From contig JAOAHI010000006.1 in assembly GCA_026415315.1 (NCBI GenBank), positions 6,929 through 70,928 on the forward strand: DNA of 64,000 nucleotides. Reading direction: 5' to 3'. The stretch is from Methylohalobius sp. (GTDB taxonomy: Bacteria > Pseudomonadota > Gammaproteobacteria > Methylococcales > Methylothermaceae). The notes below the pieces were generated by a model, which did no database searches, was not told where the DNA came from, and saw only the letters and a program-made list of their open reading frames with translations. Below, in pieces: positions 55,864-64,000 of the stretch. Made by a program: the position numbers and the translations under genes. The number at the start of each line of letters is the position of its first letter. Positions within the stretch are counted from its first letter, which is position 1.

Positions 55864-57749
55864 TCAATTCCAAACAATACCCCCTACTTAGCCGGATCGA
55901 CTCAGCCGAAGACCTGCGCCAGCTAGACGAGAGAGAATTGAAAGCCCTGGCCGACGAAGTTCGCCATTATCTGCTCGAGAGCGTCAGCCGCTCCGGCGGA
56001 CACCTCGCGGCAGGACTGGGCACAGTGGAACTGACCATCGCTTTGCACTACGTGTTTAACACGCCTTATGACCGGTTGGTCTGGGATGTCGGCCACCAAG
56101 CTTATCCACACAAGATCCTGACAGGCCGCCGAGACCTTCTTCCTACCATCCGCAAACGCGGTGGACTGGCCCCATTTCCTAAACGATCCGAAAGCCCTTA
56201 CGATGCCTTTGGCGTCGGCCACTCCAGCACTTCGATCTCAGCCGCGTTGGGAATGGCAGTTGCAGCTGCCCTGGATGGGCGGGAAGGGCGAGCGGTAGCG
56301 ATCATAGGAGACGGAGGATTGACTGGAGGAATGGCGTTCGAGGCTTTAAATCACGCCGGTGCCTTGGACGCCAACTTGCTGGTGATCTTAAACGATAACG
56401 AGATGTCCATCTCCCCCAACGTTGGGGCATTGACCAACTATTTGGCCAAAATTCTGTCCAGCAAGCTTTATATCACCGTGCGGGAAGGGAGCAAATTCAT
56501 TTTAAAGCGCATCCCAGAGGTTTGGGAATTAGCCCGCCGCGCGGAGGAACATGTCAAAGGCATGGTAGCCCCCGGCACGTTGTTTGAGGAGCTGGGTTTT
56601 AATTATATCGGCCCCATAGATGGCCACGACCTAGACAGTTTAATCTCGACTTTAAAAAACCTCAAAGAATTAAAAGGACCTAGGTTACTCCACGTCATCA
56701 CTAAAAAAGGTAAGGGGTACTTACCGGCTGAGCGCGACCCCGTCGCTTACCACGGTGTTTCTCCATTTGATCCCAGCCAAGAGACCCTGGCCAAGACCCC
56801 CTCTAAAAGCCTAACTTACACTCAGGTGTTTGGCCAGTGGCTATGCGACATGGCCGAGCGCGAACCGAAACTGATCGGCATCACCCCAGCCATGCGCGAA
56901 GGCTCCGGGCTTGTGGAGTTTTCTGAGCGTTTCCCAAGCCGCTACTTCGACGTTGGGATTGCCGAGCAGCATGCCGTCACTCTGGCTGCAGGGCTAGCTT
57001 GTGAAGGATACAAACCCGTGGTGGCGATCTATTCCACCTTCCTCCAGCGGGGCTATGACCAGTTGATCCACGACGTTGCCCTGCAGAACCTACCCGTGTT
57101 GTTCGCCATTGACCGCGCTGGATTAGTGGGACCAGATGGCCCAACTCACGCTGGCAGTTTCGATTTAAGCTTCCTGCGCTGTATCCCTAACGTGGTCGTG
57201 ATGGCCCCGGCGGATGAAAACGAATGCCGCAAGATGTTGACCACTGGCCTAGAGTACGGAGGGCCGGCGGCCGTGCGCTACCCCCGTGGGACCGGCCCCG
57301 GAGTTAAAGTAGAACGGGATTTTTCCACTCTCCCCATAGGCAAAGGGGAAATCCGCCGCCGCGGGAGAAAAGTAGCCATTTTGGCCTTTGGATCCATGGT
57401 CGCTCCAGCTCTGGCGGCTGCCGAAGCGCTGGATGCGACGCTCGCCAACATGCGCTTCGTAAAACCTTTAGACGAGGCGCTAGTACTAGAACTAGCGCGC
57501 GATCACGAATATTTAGTAACAGTAGAAGAAAACACCGTCCTCGGTGGAGCCGGCAGTGCGGTAGGCGAGTCCTTGGCTGCCCATCGCTTCTTGATTCCTC
57601 TGCTCCACCTGGGTTTGCCGGATCGCTTTTTAGAGCACGGCAGCCGTGAGGAGCTGCTGGCCGAAGTCGGTTTGGACGCAAGCGGAATTCGTTTGCGAAT
57701 CGAGCGTTTTTTAAGACAAAATCAAGCTTTTAAAGTCATCGCGTCATGA
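55860..57749 (+). CDS. dxs: 1-deoxy-D-xylulose-5-phosphate synthase
   Basis: A 629-residue TPP enzyme that joins pyruvate and glyceraldehyde-3-phosphate, the first step of the MEP isoprenoid pathway. TPP motif [18 protein letters not shown]...NDNEMS, the conserved Glu in [13 protein letters not shown], and the C-terminal transketolase domain are present. It is probably coupled to the upstream 24-codon frame and to apt. Its presence in this region links isoprenoid supply to hopanoid synthesis. Confidence 0.96.
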   Translation: MINSKQYPLLSRIDSAEDLRQLDERELKALADEVRHYLLESVSRSGGHLAAGLGTVELTIALHYVFNTPYDRLVWDVGHQAYPHKILTGRRDLLPTIRKRGGLAPFPKRSESPYDAFGVGHSSTSISAALGMAVAAALDGREGRAVAIIGDGGLTGGMAFEALNHAGALDANLLVILNDNEMSISPNVGALTNYLAKILSSKLYITVREGSKFILKRIPEVWELARRAEEHVKGMVAPGTLFEELGFNYIGPIDGHDLDSLISTLKNLKELKGPRLLHVITKKGKGYLPAERDPVAYHGVSPFDPSQETLAKTPSKSLTYTQVFGQWLCDMAEREPKLIGITPAMREGSGLVEFSERFPSRYFDVGIAEQHAVTLAAGLACEGYKPVVAIYSTFLQRGYDQLIHDVALQNLPVLFAIDRAGLVGPDGPTHAGSFDLSFLRCIPNVVVMAPADENECRKMLTTGLEYGGPAAVRYPRGTGPGVKVERDFSTLPIGKGEIRRRGRKVAILAFGSMVAPALAAAEALDATLANMRFVKPLDEALVLELARDHEYLVTVEENTVLGGAGSAVGESLAAHRFLIPLLHLGLPDRFLEHGSREELLAEVGLDASGIRLRIERFLRQNQAFKVIAS

Positions 57750-58279
57750 CTTTTTTGAACTGGCAAGCCAGGCTTGAGGAAAAAATCCGCAGTATTCCTA
57801 ACTTCCCTAAACCAGGCGTTCAGTTCAAAGACATCACTCCGCTGGTACGCGACCCAGCGGCGCTTCGACTCGCTATCCACCAATTGATCCACCCGTTCAT
57901 CGATGCCCCCATCACGGCTGTTGCGGGGATGGAAGCGCGCGGTTTTATTTTCGGCAGCTTGGCGGCCTGGGAGTTAGGAGTGGGATTCGTGCCGCTACGC
58001 AAGCCAGGTAAGCTTCCTTACGACGTGCAAAGCGTCTCTTATGCCCTAGAGTACGGAGAGAACACGCTAGAAGCCCATATCGACGCACTAGGGCCAGGCG
58101 ATCACGTGTTGCTGGTGGACGACCTCTTGGCCACGGGCGGTACTGCCCGTGCTAGCTGCGAACTGGTGGAAAACTTAGGGGCTAGAGTGTTCGCGCTGGC
58201 ATTCGTGATCGAACTGAGTGCGCTGGGCGGCCGCGGGAGGCTCGCCAACTATTGGGTCCACAGTCTGCTTACCCTCTAG
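57746..58279 (+). CDS. apt: Adenine phosphoribosyltransferase
   Basis: A 177-residue type I phosphoribosyltransferase that salvages adenine to AMP. Signatures: [48 protein letters not shown] and the PRPP loop [14 protein letters not shown]. The dxs stop overlaps the start (ATGA). The convergent hpnB overlaps its last 105 bases. Adenine is a by-product of HpnG in hopanoid synthesis, so the location may not be by chance. Confidence 0.95.
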   Translation: MTFLNWQARLEEKIRSIPNFPKPGVQFKDITPLVRDPAALRLAIHQLIHPFIDAPITAVAGMEARGFIFGSLAAWELGVGFVPLRKPGKLPYDVQSVSYALEYGENTLEAHIDALGPGDHVLLVDDLLATGGTARASCELVENLGARVFALAFVIELSALGGRGRLANYWVHSLLTL

Positions 58280-59395
58280 GATTTTTTCTTTGACGTACAC
58301 GCGTCCTTTCCAACGGCTGCGCTCACCGCGCAAGTAGCGCAAAGCCGAATGCCAAGTCATCAAGAGATAAAGGGTGCCGATGACGGGCAAGGTTAGCCCC
58401 CACAGCGGAGACAAACGATAAAAGCTCAAAATGGGAGAGTAAGAGAGCACCATCATGCCTAAAGCGGCTGCACCTAGCCACCAAAATTTGGGTGAAAAAA
58501 GTGCCCCTATCGGCGCCCAAGCCATCAATCCCATTACCCCAGTACACAAACCGAGCAGCAAGAGCGAATAACGCAGTTGCGTGAAAGCAGTGCGCGCCAC
58601 CATTTCCCAGATCTCCCCCAAGCAGGCGTAGCGACGCTGACTGAGTACACCGTGGGAGAGGCCAATCCACGTTCGATAACCTCGACGTTTGACCTGTTTG
58701 GCTAAAGTACAATCGTCGATCAACGCGTCCTTAAGGCTGAGAAAGGCCCCGCACTGCTTAAGCACGTCGGTGCGGGTGAGAATACAACCGCCGGCAGCAG
58801 CGGCTATCCACCTTACCTCGGAATTAGCCAAGGCAAACGGATAAAGCAGCTTGAAAAAATACACAAAAGCCGGCAGCAGCAGTTTTTCCCACACCCCTCC
58901 CGTGGGAAGATAGGCCATAATCGAGACCAAATCGAGCTTTTCCCTCTCGAGCTTAGCCAGCAAGGCCGCCAGCATTCCAGGCGTCAGTTGGATGTCGGCA
59001 TCAAGTAGCAATACCTTGTCTGTTGTGACCTGCTTGAGACCCTGCTCTAAAGCCCAAAGCTTACCGCTCCAACCCAGAGGGAGCGGTCCTACGGCCACGA
59101 CGGTCAGGTTAAGGGGCCGCACGCTGCGGGCCACTTGGGCCGTGCCGTCGGTGGACCCATCATCGGCGAGGACAACCCGAATCCCTGGGGCCTGTTTAGC
59201 CAGGGCCTTGAGCGTATGAGCGATTACTCCAACCTCATCGCGGGCGGGAATCAGGACAGTCACATCGCCATAGTGCGCTTTGGCCCCATCGATTGGTTCC
59301 AAAACTTCGCGGTTGCGCCAAGGCTGCCAGGGCAGGACCAGCAACAAGGCCCACAACCCAAAGGCGCTTCCCGCCATCAGGCCAAACCAATCCAT
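58175..59395 (-). CDS. hpnB: Hopanoid-associated glycosyltransferase HpnB
   Basis: A 406-residue family 2 glycosyltransferase: N-terminal membrane helix, nucleotide-sugar domain (VTVLIPARDE, LADDGSTDGTAQVA, LLLDADIQL), a LIDDCTLAKQVKRRGYRTWIG acceptor region and C-terminal membrane helices. HpnB proteins occur in hopanoid clusters; their exact sugar transfer is not settled. The catalytic part ends near residue 370; the last ~35 residues (58175-58279) are antisense to the apt C-terminus and look like an extension caused by loss of an earlier stop. The gene follows hpnH by 11 bases. Confidence 0.85.
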   Translation of the reverse strand: MDWFGLMAGSAFGLWALLLVLPWQPWRNREVLEPIDGAKAHYGDVTVLIPARDEVGVIAHTLKALAKQAPGIRVVLADDGSTDGTAQVARSVRPLNLTVVAVGPLPLGWSGKLWALEQGLKQVTTDKVLLLDADIQLTPGMLAALLAKLEREKLDLVSIMAYLPTGGVWEKLLLPAFVYFFKLLYPFALANSEVRWIAAAAGGCILTRTDVLKQCGAFLSLKDALIDDCTLAKQVKRRGYRTWIGLSHGVLSQRRYACLGEIWEMVARTAFTQLRYSLLLLGLCTGVMGLMAWAPIGALFSPKFWWLGAAALGMMVLSYSPILSFYRLSPLWGLTLPVIGTLYLLMTWHSALRYLRGERSRWKGRVYVKEKILEGKQTVDPIVGEPPAAAQRTQFDHECQREHSSP

Positions 59396-59406
59396 GGCAA
59401 GGAGGG

Positions 59407-60507
59407 TTATTCAACCGCTTCGACCGGGTTGGGCAAGGGAGACTCGGCTTGATTGTAGGCCACCACTGGCTCCGGCGCCATTGGCCCTGAGGTGCGCGGA
59501 CCAAACCACGCTACCCAAGCGGCTTGCAGTGGATGAGCCAAGGTGTCGGCCACAGCCGTCGGTTCGTATCCGCAATGAGCCATACAATTAGCACACTTGG
59601 GATGGTTAGCGGTGCCGTATTTCTCCCAAGGCGTCGTTTCCATCAACTCCTTGAAGCTTTTGGCATACCCCTCATCACTTAGGAAATAGCAAGGCCTCTG
59701 CCATCCAAACACATTGCGCGTTGGATTGCCCCAAGGCGTGCAGGCATAAGCCCGATTGCCGGCTAGGAAATCCAAATAGAAGCTGGAGTGATTGAGGCGC
59801 CATTTTTTGGCTCGCTGTTTGCCTTGCTGGAACAAACGCCGAAACAGGTTTTTGGTCTCCGGGTTGCGAATGAATACGTCTTGACGCGGCGCCCGCTCGT
59901 ACTGGAATCCTGGAGAGATGGTCACGGCTTCTACCCCCAAATCCATGCAGAAATCTAAAAACTCGGCTACCTCTTCAGCACTCTCCCCTTGAAACAAAGT
60001 GCAATTGACCGTAACCCGAAAACCCTGATCCAAGGCCTCACGGATAGCATCGACGGCGCGTTCGAACACCCCCTCCTGGCAGACTGAGGCATCGTGGCGC
60101 GCCTTCAAGCCATCTAGATGAACGGAGAAGGTCAAATAGGGCGAGGGAGTGTAATCTTTGAGGCGCTTCTTCAAGAGCAACGCGTTGGTGCACAAATAGA
60201 CAAACTTTTTACGCTTTACGATTTCCTCTACGATCTTAGGCATGTCTTTGTGCAGCAGCGGCTCCCCGCCGGGGATAGAAACTACAGGCGCCCCGCATTC
60301 CTCCACCGCCTGCACGCATTCCTCCACGCTCAAGCGCCGTTTTAGAACCTCATCTGGATGATCGATCTTACCGCATCCGGCACAAGCCAGGTTGCATTGA
60401 AATAGAGGCTCCAACATCAGAACAAGGGGGTAGCGGCGTTCCCCTTTAAGCTTTTTAAGCAGAAGATAACGCGCGATAGCCAGCTTTTGCCTCAGAGGAA
60501 TGCTCAT
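59407..60507 (-). CDS. hpnH: Adenosylhopane synthase HpnH, radical SAM
   Basis: A 366-residue radical SAM enzyme that adds 5'-deoxyadenosyl to diploptene. The cluster motif is CNLACAGCG (C-x3-C-x2-C), followed by SIPGGEPLLHKDM and the C-terminal cysteine-rich region HPKCANCMAHCGYEPTA typical of HpnH. It is the first gene of the minus-strand hpnH-hpnB pair, with GGAGAG before the ATG. The 233 bases to the divergent squalene synthase hold both promoters; I see no gene there. Confidence 0.95.
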   Translation of the reverse strand: MSIPLRQKLAIARYLLLKKLKGERRYPLVLMLEPLFQCNLACAGCGKIDHPDEVLKRRLSVEECVQAVEECGAPVVSIPGGEPLLHKDMPKIVEEIVKRKKFVYLCTNALLLKKRLKDYTPSPYLTFSVHLDGLKARHDASVCQEGVFERAVDAIREALDQGFRVTVNCTLFQGESAEEVAEFLDFCMDLGVEAVTISPGFQYERAPRQDVFIRNPETKNLFRRLFQQGKQRAKKWRLNHSSFYLDFLAGNRAYACTPWGNPTRNVFGWQRPCYFLSDEGYAKSFKELMETTPWEKYGTANHPKCANCMAHCGYEPTAVADTLAHPLQAAWVAWFGPRTSGPMAPEPVVAYNQAESPLPNPVEAVE

Positions 60508-60740
60508 GGTGCTCTCCGTATTTTGTTTATTCCTGAGTATTTAGCTATGTTTGAGCGCAAAAAGCAACTTATGCACTCTTATGTCGCCAAATAACAACAA
60601 AATCTTCCAAGTAACTAGCGGATATTAAAGTAGTTTACTGGTATTAGGCAAAAATACAACAATTGCTTGACGCTGAGAGCAAAATCCATAGAATGGTTCA
60701 TTTGAGCCTAATCGCCTGCGTTTTTGGAGAGAAACTACCC

Positions 60741-61850
60741 ATGAATGGAAGCCCCGTCTCTGCCTTCGGCAGAGATTTCTATGCCCTCACCGATGAGGAT
60801 TTCCAAGCGCACCTTTTAGCTGGCGTCTCGCGTACCTTTGCTTTGACCATTCCCCAATTGCCGCAGCCCATCCATTCCATTATCGCCAATGGCTACCTGT
60901 TGTGCCGGATCGTCGACACCATTGAGGACGAAGCCACCCTGGACCGCAGCACCAAACGCCACTTCTGTGAGCGCTTCGTGGCGGTAGTCCAAGGCAACCA
61001 AGATGCAGAAGCGTTTGCCCGAGATTTTGCTGCCTGCCTCTCCGACCGCACCCCTCCATCCGAACAAGAACTGATCCGCGTCTCTGCGCGTGTCATCGCC
61101 ATCACTCACCGCTTTGCCCCTGCCGATCAAAAAGCTTTAGCGCGGTGCGTGAAAATAATGAGCCACGGCATGGCTGATTTTCAGGATCAAGATTTAAGCG
61201 CTGGACTTGCGACCCTGGAGGATATGAACCGTTATTGCTATTACGTGGCGGGGGTAGTGGGCGAGATGCTCACAGAGGTGTTTTGCAATCATGTCCCGAG
61301 TATCGCTAAACACCGAGATCGAATGCTCAAGCTGGCTGTTTCTTTCGGCCAGGGACTGCAGATGACCAATATCCTAAAAGATATCTGGGATGACCTAGAG
61401 CGTGGCGTGTGTTGGCTACCGCGCGACGTGTTTGCCGCGTGTGGGTATGACCTCAGAGAGCTTCGCCCAGGGCACACAAGCCCCGCTTTTGTGGCCGGCC
61501 TGCACGAGCTGGTGGCCATCGCCCACGGCCACTTGCGCAACGCTCTTGAATATACCTTGCTGCTTCCCCGAGGCGAGACAGGGCTGCGCGATTTCTGTCT
61601 ATGGGCTTTGGGGATGGCTATTCTGACCTTGCGCAAAATCCATCGCCACCCCTATTTCGACCGTTCGAGCGAGGTGAAAATCAAGCGCACAAGCGTTAAA
61701 GCTACGGTGCTTGCAACTCGTTTATGCCACCGCCACGATACCTGGCTCAAACTCTTGTTTCACATCGCCAGCCTTGGGCTTCCTGGGCCGGCATCCGCAG
61801 ATAAGATCCAGTCCGGCCCACCCAACGTGGCCGAGTCCTTAACTTCCTAG
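60741..61850 (+). CDS. Squalene synthase (single-enzyme, Erg9-like)
   Basis: A 369-residue trans-isoprenyl diphosphate synthase family protein. Both Asp-rich motifs are seen: DTIEDE at 59-64 and DIWDDLERG at 214-222, and YCYYVAGVVGEML is typical of eukaryote-like squalene synthases. It would condense two farnesyl diphosphates and reduce the product to squalene with NAD(P)H. Among bacteria this type is found in Methylococcus, where it lies next to shc; most hopanoid producers use HpnC/D/E instead. The ATG at 60741 has GGAGAG nine bases upstream; the frame starts earlier at a TTG (60663) without support. Confidence 0.88.
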   Translation: MNGSPVSAFGRDFYALTDEDFQAHLLAGVSRTFALTIPQLPQPIHSIIANGYLLCRIVDTIEDEATLDRSTKRHFCERFVAVVQGNQDAEAFARDFAACLSDRTPPSEQELIRVSARVIAITHRFAPADQKALARCVKIMSHGMADFQDQDLSAGLATLEDMNRYCYYVAGVVGEMLTEVFCNHVPSIAKHRDRMLKLAVSFGQGLQMTNILKDIWDDLERGVCWLPRDVFAACGYDLRELRPGHTSPAFVAGLHELVAIAHGHLRNALEYTLLLPRGETGLRDFCLWALGMAILTLRKIHRHPYFDRSSEVKIKRTSVKATVLATRLCHRHDTWLKLLFHIASLGLPGPASADKIQSGPPNVAESLTS

Positions 61851-61873
61851 GTAAACTCAAGGGGATAGAATCG

Positions 61874-63817
61874 ATGACGAAGCCTGTACCGCAACGCTAT
61901 CTCGCCCATATACCAAGCCGCCTGAATCAGGCCATCGCTATGGCTACAAAGGTTCTGCTTCAGTACCAACGTGCAGAAGGCTACTGGGTGTTTGAACTGG
62001 AAGCCGATTGCACCATCCCGGCCGAATACATCTTAATGATGCACCATATGGACGAAGTGGATGAGATCCTGCAGGCCAGGCTCGCCAACTATTTGCGGTC
62101 CAAACAGCAGAAAGACGGCAGCTGGCCGCTGTACCTTGGGGGAAAAGGTAATCTGAGCTGTTCGGTTAAGGCGTATTATGCCCTTAAGCTGGCAGGAGAT
62201 TGCCCTTCCGCTCCTCATATGCAAAAGGCTAGGGAGTTTATCCTCTCTCAGGGCGGAGCCGCTAAGACCAATGTGTTTACCCGGATTACGCTTGCTTTGT
62301 TCCAACAAATCCCATGGCGCGGTGTACCGTTTATCCCGGTCGAGATCATGCTCCTGCCTAAATGGTTTCCTTTTCACCTGGACAAAGTAGCCTACTGGTC
62401 GCGCACAGTGATGGTGCCCTTGTTCATTTTGTGCTCGCTCAAGGTCAGAGCTAAAAACCCTAAAAACATCGACATCCGGGAGTTATTCGTCGTACCACCA
62501 GAAGAGGAAACCGATTACTTCTCCCACGTCAGAACTCCGCTGGGCAAACTGATTCTAGCCTTGGAACGCTTGGGGGCGAGGTTAGAGCCTTGGATTCCAC
62601 CCTCGATCCGCCAGCGAGCGCTGGAAAAAGCGTTTAACTGGTTCGTCGAGCGCCTCAACGGCGAAGATGGCTTAGGGGGCATCTTTCCGGCCATGGTCAA
62701 CGCCTATGAAGCGATGGCCGCCTTGGGTGTTCCCCCCGAGGACCCGCGCCGCTCGACAGCCCAAAAAGCCCTTAAGAAGCTTCTGCTCCATCGCGACCAC
62801 GAATCTTACTGCCAACCTTGCCTGTCCCCGGTGTGGGACACGGGCTTGAGCGTGCTGGCTTTACAGGAGACCCAGCGCGAAGAAAGCGATCCGGAAGTGG
62901 CCTTGGCCGTTGAACGAGCCCTAAATTGGCTAGTGAGTAAACAGTTGCGCGATGAGCCTGGCGACTGGCGGGTGAAAAGACCGCACTTAGAGGGGGGCGG
63001 CTGGGCGTTCCAGTTCAACAACGCCTATTACCCGGACGTGGACGACACGGCGGTGGTTGCCTACGCGCTCATCCAAAGCAAAAAGCCTCTATACCGCGAA
63101 GCTGCCTTCCGGGCCGCACGCTGGATCGCCGGGATGCAGTCCAAGAACGGCGGATGGGGAGCTTTTGACCCCGATAACACCTATTACTATTTAAACCACA
63201 TCCCTTTTGCTGATCACGGTGCCCTACTCGACCCCCCGGAAGCCGACGTCAGCGCCCGCTGCATCATGCTGCTCAGCGCCGTCTCCGCCGAGGTGCCCTA
63301 TTTCAATCAAATCTCAGCACGCGGACTGGATTTCCTCTGGAACCAGCAAGAGCCGGACGGAAGCTGGTTTGGGCGCTGGGGATGTAACTATATTTATGGC
63401 ACCTGGTCGGTACTCATGGGGCTGGAGCACAGCGGTATCCCCAAAGATGACCCGCGCATCCGCAGAGCGGTGGCTTGGCTTAAGAGCATCCAGCGCGAGG
63501 ACGGTGGCTGGGGGGAAAGTAACGACAGCTATGAGGACCGCCGCGATCCCTCTATCCGCGGCCGATTCCATACCAGCACTGCCTGTCAAACGGCCTGGGC
63601 GCTTTTGGCCTTGATGGCAGCTGGGGAGACTCACAGCGAGGCGGTGCGGCGTGGAATCGATTATCTTCTAGCCAGCCAGGGAGAGGACGGTCTATGGCGG
63701 GATGAATACTTCAATGCTCCGGGCTTTCCCCGGGTTTTCTATTTGAAGTATCACGGCTACGACAAGTTTTTCCCGCTGTGGGCTTTGGCCCGTTACCGCA
63801 ATGAAATCCGGTGTTAG
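61874..63817 (+). CDS. shc: Squalene-hopene cyclase
   Basis: A 647-residue terpene cyclase that folds squalene to hopene/diplopterol. The acid motif DVDD is at residues 388-391; QW repeats such as KQQKDGSWPLY, MQSKNGGWGAFD, QQEPDGSWFGRWG and IQREDGGWGESN lie along the alpha-barrels. Membrane association is monotopic. It follows the squalene synthase by 23 bases and overlaps hpnG by seven. Confidence 0.97.
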   Translation: MTKPVPQRYLAHIPSRLNQAIAMATKVLLQYQRAEGYWVFELEADCTIPAEYILMMHHMDEVDEILQARLANYLRSKQQKDGSWPLYLGGKGNLSCSVKAYYALKLAGDCPSAPHMQKAREFILSQGGAAKTNVFTRITLALFQQIPWRGVPFIPVEIMLLPKWFPFHLDKVAYWSRTVMVPLFILCSLKVRAKNPKNIDIRELFVVPPEEETDYFSHVRTPLGKLILALERLGARLEPWIPPSIRQRALEKAFNWFVERLNGEDGLGGIFPAMVNAYEAMAALGVPPEDPRRSTAQKALKKLLLHRDHESYCQPCLSPVWDTGLSVLALQETQREESDPEVALAVERALNWLVSKQLRDEPGDWRVKRPHLEGGGWAFQFNNAYYPDVDDTAVVAYALIQSKKPLYREAAFRAARWIAGMQSKNGGWGAFDPDNTYYYLNHIPFADHGALLDPPEADVSARCIMLLSAVSAEVPYFNQISARGLDFLWNQQEPDGSWFGRWGCNYIYGTWSVLMGLEHSGIPKDDPRIRRAVAWLKSIQREDGGWGESNDSYEDRRDPSIRGRFHTSTACQTAWALLALMAAGETHSEAVRRGIDYLLASQGEDGLWRDEYFNAPGFPRVFYLKYHGYDKFFPLWALARYRNEIRC

Positions 63818-64000
63818 CGATTATCGTCGCTCTGCCGGCCGAGGCCATAAGCTTGGGTCTACGGCGCCCTAGACCTGGGACCACGGTTAAGCTTTCCCCC
63901 CAAATCGCGCTTCGCGTAGCGGGCGTAGGGCCGAGTCGAGCGCGAGCAGCTGCTGAGGAACTGCTTAAAGCCGGCGCCTGCGCCATCCTCAGTTGGGGAT
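63811..64000 (+). CDS. hpnG: Hopanoid-associated phosphorylase HpnG, 5' part (cut by window end)
   Basis: A frame starting at GTG 63811 (7-base overlap with shc) is open to the end of the window, 63 codons. The product begins VLAIIVALPAEAISLGLRR and includes VAGVGPSRARAAAEELLKAGACAILSWG, the N-terminal pattern of the nucleoside phosphorylase family used in hopanoid synthesis. HpnG cleaves adenosylhopane to release adenine. The start and context support hpnG; the rest is outside the window. Confidence 0.75.
   Translation, partial: MLAIIVALPAEAISLGLRRPRPGTTVKLSPQIALRVAGVGPSRARAAAEELLKAGACAILSWG

Overview
The window is chromosomal core DNA from a motile, polarly flagellated gammaproteobacterium that makes hopanoids. 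The flagellar/chemotaxis order (fliLMNOPQR-flhB-flhA-flhF-fleN-fliA-cheYZA-cheB-motAB-parA-parP-cheW), the asd-fimV and gyrA-serC-pheA-...-cmk-rpsA-ihfB neighbourhoods and the dnaX-ybaB-recR block are all typical of Gammaproteobacteria. The single-gene squalene synthase next to shc recalls Methylococcales, but I cannot fix a genus. Most of the sequence is coding; there is no intergenic gap above about 240 bases, and I see no tRNA, rRNA, insertion sequence, prophage or CRISPR array.

Layout. 1-2984 (+): the end of a suf operon (sufD fragment, sufS, sufU, a Rieske ferredoxin, a DUF72 protein). 3030-5644 (+): prfB with its programmed +1 frameshift, then lysS. 5648-8061 (+): a candidate sigma-28 promoter, an HDOD gene, fliK and a FlhB C-terminal mimic. 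8052-26201 (-): one dense flagellar, chemotaxis, stator and polar-positioning cluster read from fliL to a DUF2802 gene. 26377-32907 (-): leuC-leuD-leuB-asd-fimV. 33137-47106 (-): gyrA-serC-serA-pheA-hisC-tyrA-aroA-cmk-rpsA-ihfB-serS-adk, then orn at 47172-47717. 47810-49947 (+): an M48/Ste24-like protease and rsgA. 49944-52529 (-): SRP RNA, dnaX, ybaB, recR. 52659-55496: a small four-helix membrane protein (+) and, convergent to it, ubiB with a DUF6781 gene (-). 55625-64000: isoprenoid/hopanoid genes: dxs-apt (+), hpnB-hpnH (-), squalene synthase-shc-hpnG (+, the last truncated by the window end).

How the genes work together. The flagellar block encodes the export gate (FliOPQR, FlhAB), the switch (FliMN), FliL, a MotA/MotB-type stator, the FlhF/FleN polar number control, sigma-28, the core Che pathway and a ParA/ParP pair expected to place chemoreceptor arrays at the pole. 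FimV fits the same polar theme. CheB has no receiver domain, and the CheA linker carries tandem short motifs resembling the CheY-binding peptides of FliM and CheZ; these are the most unusual points in the window. At the right end, Dxs feeds the MEP pathway, squalene synthase and Shc make hopene, HpnH adds adenosyl, HpnG removes adenine, and the nearby Apt could salvage that adenine.

I found no clearly novel multigene system. The best leads are the CheY-motif/CheB arrangement, the sigma-28-like promoter before the HDOD-fliK genes, and the apt-in-hopanoid-cluster association. All identifications rest on reading motifs and family resemblance; no database search was run.
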